Source: DATMFV01 sp035555975 (GTDB lineage: Bacteria > Verrucomicrobiota > Verrucomicrobiia > Chthoniobacterales > Chthoniobacteraceae). From it: a stretch of 24,323 nucleotides of DNA. The stretch is from assembly GCA_035555975.1 (NCBI GenBank), contig DATMFV010000101.1, forward strand, positions 1 through 24,323, read 5' to 3'. Each line of letters begins with the position of its first letter. Position 1 is the stretch's first letter. This document shows positions 22,685-24,323 of the stretch, piece after piece. The translations under genes and the position numbers were made by a program. Below the pieces are notes generated by a model, which worked only from the letters and a program-made list of their open reading frames with translations, searched no databases and was not told the origin of the DNA.

Positions 22685-24323
22685 ATGAATTTAGCCCGAT
22701 CCTTCCTTCTCCCTGCCCTGATGTTACTCCTGTCCGCCCTCAACGCCCTCTCCACCGATGCAGCCGAGGCTCCCCCTCTCCGGATTGCGGAAAACGGAAC
22801 CTCCGCCTGCCGGATCGTCATCAGCCATGAAAGCGCGGAGGCCGAACGGTATGCCGCACAGGAGCTGGCGCATTTTCTCAAGGAAGCGACCGGCGTCGGG
22901 CTGGAGGTGATCACCGATGAAGAGGAACCGAAAGGCCCGGAAATCATCCTCGGCAAGACCCGCCGCCTGAACGTCGCTACCCTGCCCGCGGCGCTCCGCC
23001 CGCAGACGGGCGACGGCTATACCTGTTATGTCAACCCGGGCGGGATTCACCTCATCGGTCGCCACCCGCGCGGCACCCTCTATGGCGTCTATGACTGGCT
23101 GGAAGAGAACGTTGGCGTCCGTTTTCTGGCTCCCGGCGTCAACCATGTCCCCGCCCGGCCCGCGCTGGAAGTCTCCGGCCGCAGTTTCGCGTACGATCCG
23201 CCGATGGAATACCGCAACATCTGCACGTTTGAGGATGAAACGTGGGGCGTTCGAAACCGCCTGAATTCGCGCTGGGGGTTCACCCTCAAGGAAAAGATGC
23301 TGGGCGGCATCACCTGGGTCGGCAAGTCGATCCATTCGGCACACTGGTATGTCCCGCAGGAGGAATACTTTGAGAGCCATCCCGAATACTTCGCGCTGGC
23401 CAATGGCAAACGCTCCCCCCGGGGCCCGAGCGGCAGCCAGCCGAGCCAGTTGTGTTTATCCCACCCTGATGTCTACGGGATCATCCTGCGCAAGATGAAG
23501 GCCGAACTCGACCGCTACCGGGTTTCCAAAAACTACAACCCCGCCAGCAAGGTGCTCCTTGATCTTTCCAACAACGACGGAGGGGCCAACGGCGGCTGGT
23601 GCGCCTGCCCCGAATGCGCCGCCGTCAATCGCGAGGAGGAGACCAACGGCGGAACACTCTACCGCATCCTGAACCGGTTGAGCGAGGCGCTGGCCAAAGA
23701 CTACCCGGAGGCGAACCTCGAAACGCTGGCGTATAGCTATGCGAGAAAACCGCCCGCCAAAACCGTCCTGCGCGACAACATCGTCATCCGCTTCGCCCCG
23801 CTCGAGGCGGACCAGGGGCGGCTGATCACCGACACCGCCAGCGAACGCAACCGGAAGCTGCTCGCCGATCTCAAAGGATGGCAGGGAAAAAGCAAACAGC
23901 TCTACCTCTGGAACTATTACTACAACTCATGGTCGTGGCTTGATCTCTTTCCCGACATCGACGTTCTGGTGGAAAACCTGCGGCTCTACCGGCAGCACGG
24001 GGTCAACGGCCTTTTTGCGGAGTCCAGCTATACGCGGGCGAGCGAACTGCGCGAACTCCGGCACTACCTGCTGGCGCAGACGATGTGGAAACAGGAGATC
24101 GACGAAAAAGCGGTGACCCGCGAATTCTGCGAACTCTACTATGGAACCGGCGCGGAGGCTTTCCTGGAGTACCTGCAATGCACGCGGGATTATTTCCTGA
24201 GCCTCGCCCCCCAGCCGTTGCTCTGTCAGGACCGGCTGCCGTACAGCGACGCCTTTCTGAGGGAGGCGGACGCGCTTCTGGAAAAGGCCGAGCAGGCGGC
24301 GACGACGGAGGAAACCAAATTCC
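22685..24323 (+). CDS. Secreted DUF4838 protein, GH67-like N-terminal domain (3' end outside window)
   Basis: The frame runs from ATG 22685 to the end of the window without a stop; 546 residues are visible. A signal peptide (MNLARSFLLPALMLLLSALN, then STDAAEA) shows export. Residues about 30-150 resemble the alpha-glucuronidase (GH67)-type N-terminal domain (AERYAAQELAHFLKEATG, EIILGKTRRL, GTLYGVYDWLEENVGVRFL). The following DUF4838 region has HSAHWYVPQEEYFESHPEYF in parts, QLCLSHPDVY and a Cys cluster C306-A-C308-P-E-C311 before LYRILNRL. DUF4838 proteins are common in polysaccharide-degrading Verrucomicrobiota and Bacteroidota and are probably glycan-active, but no reaction is established. 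Position after the PEP-CTERM and pseudopilin genes, and under the GntR/LacI regulator, suggests a role in extracellular glycan use. Confidence 0.88.
   Translation, partial: MNLARSFLLPALMLLLSALNALSTDAAEAPPLRIAENGTSACRIVISHESAEAERYAAQELAHFLKEATGVGLEVITDEEEPKGPEIILGKTRRLNVATLPAALRPQTGDGYTCYVNPGGIHLIGRHPRGTLYGVYDWLEENVGVRFLAPGVNHVPARPALEVSGRSFAYDPPMEYRNICTFEDETWGVRNRLNSRWGFTLKEKMLGGITWVGKSIHSAHWYVPQEEYFESHPEYFALANGKRSPRGPSGSQPSQLCLSHPDVYGIILRKMKAELDRYRVSKNYNPASKVLLDLSNNDGGANGGWCACPECAAVNREEETNGGTLYRILNRLSEALAKDYPEANLETLAYSYARKPPAKTVLRDNIVIRFAPLEADQGRLITDTASERNRKLLADLKGWQGKSKQLYLWNYYYNSWSWLDLFPDIDVLVENLRLYRQHGVNGLFAESSYTRASELRELRHYLLAQTMWKQEIDEKAVTREFCELYYGTGAEAFLEYLQCTRDYFLSLAPQPLLCQDRLPYSDAFLREADALLEKAEQAATTEETKF

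Noticed and set aside
1..24323. CRISPR arrays, tRNA or rRNA genes, insertion sequences, phage genes
   Set aside because: No regularly spaced repeats, no cloverleaf with a conserved T-loop, no transposase or integrase motifs were found by eye on either strand.

Overview
The window is high-GC, gene-dense bacterial DNA with no rRNA, tRNA, CRISPR array or transposase gene that I can see. Several families point to the Verrucomicrobiota/Lentisphaerota group, most likely an Opitutae-like verrucomicrobium. These are a PEP-CTERM surface protein with an autotransporter-type strand repeat, a stand-alone pseudopilin with an H-X9-DG tail motif, a secreted DUF4838 protein, a GntR/LacI hybrid regulator, cytosolic-looking sulfatases beside an AraC regulator, and a small coiled-coil protein beginning MKSAYELAMERL. 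The phylum call is inference. Almost no start codon has a Shine-Dalgarno sequence.

Layout. (1) 1-6612, plus strand: the end of a cellulose-export locus. It holds bcsB (5' end outside the window), a short bcsC with TPRs and an outer-membrane barrel, and a response regulator with REC-PAS-GGDEF-EAL domains. The last gene can plausibly make and break the c-di-GMP that activates cellulose synthase. (2) 6590-7224: a perfect 25-bp-arm hairpin, then about 600 bp of leader with a promoter-like site, two related 14-bp palindromes and a doubtful small membrane ORF. (3) 7225-10213, plus: an ABC exporter and a membrane fusion protein, forming a type I-like export pair. (4) 10235-13152, minus: two overlapping formylglycine-type sulfatase genes, divergent from an AraC regulator (13320-14246, plus). 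(5) 14224-14278: a second copy of the hairpin, lying between the convergent araC and manA genes. (6) 14286-18147, minus: a small coiled-coil gene, the helicase hrpB, and phosphomannose isomerase manA. (7) 18239-19069, plus: a HAD phosphatase. (8) 19077-24323: a GntR/LacI regulator (minus) divergent from a plus-strand row of PEP-CTERM protein, pseudopilin and DUF4838 protein (3' end outside the window). This last group looks like a regulated extracellular carbohydrate unit.

The most unusual signal is the pair of near-identical palindromes at 6590-6644 and 14224-14278. They differ at two stem positions, and both changes are compensated on the other arm, so each stem is still perfect. Both begin inside the 3' end of an unrelated gene, in the same reading frame. 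Each supplies that gene's last residues (RGS-x-x-KS) and its TGA stop codon. They look like a dispersed REP-type element that can end genes and may also act as a terminator.
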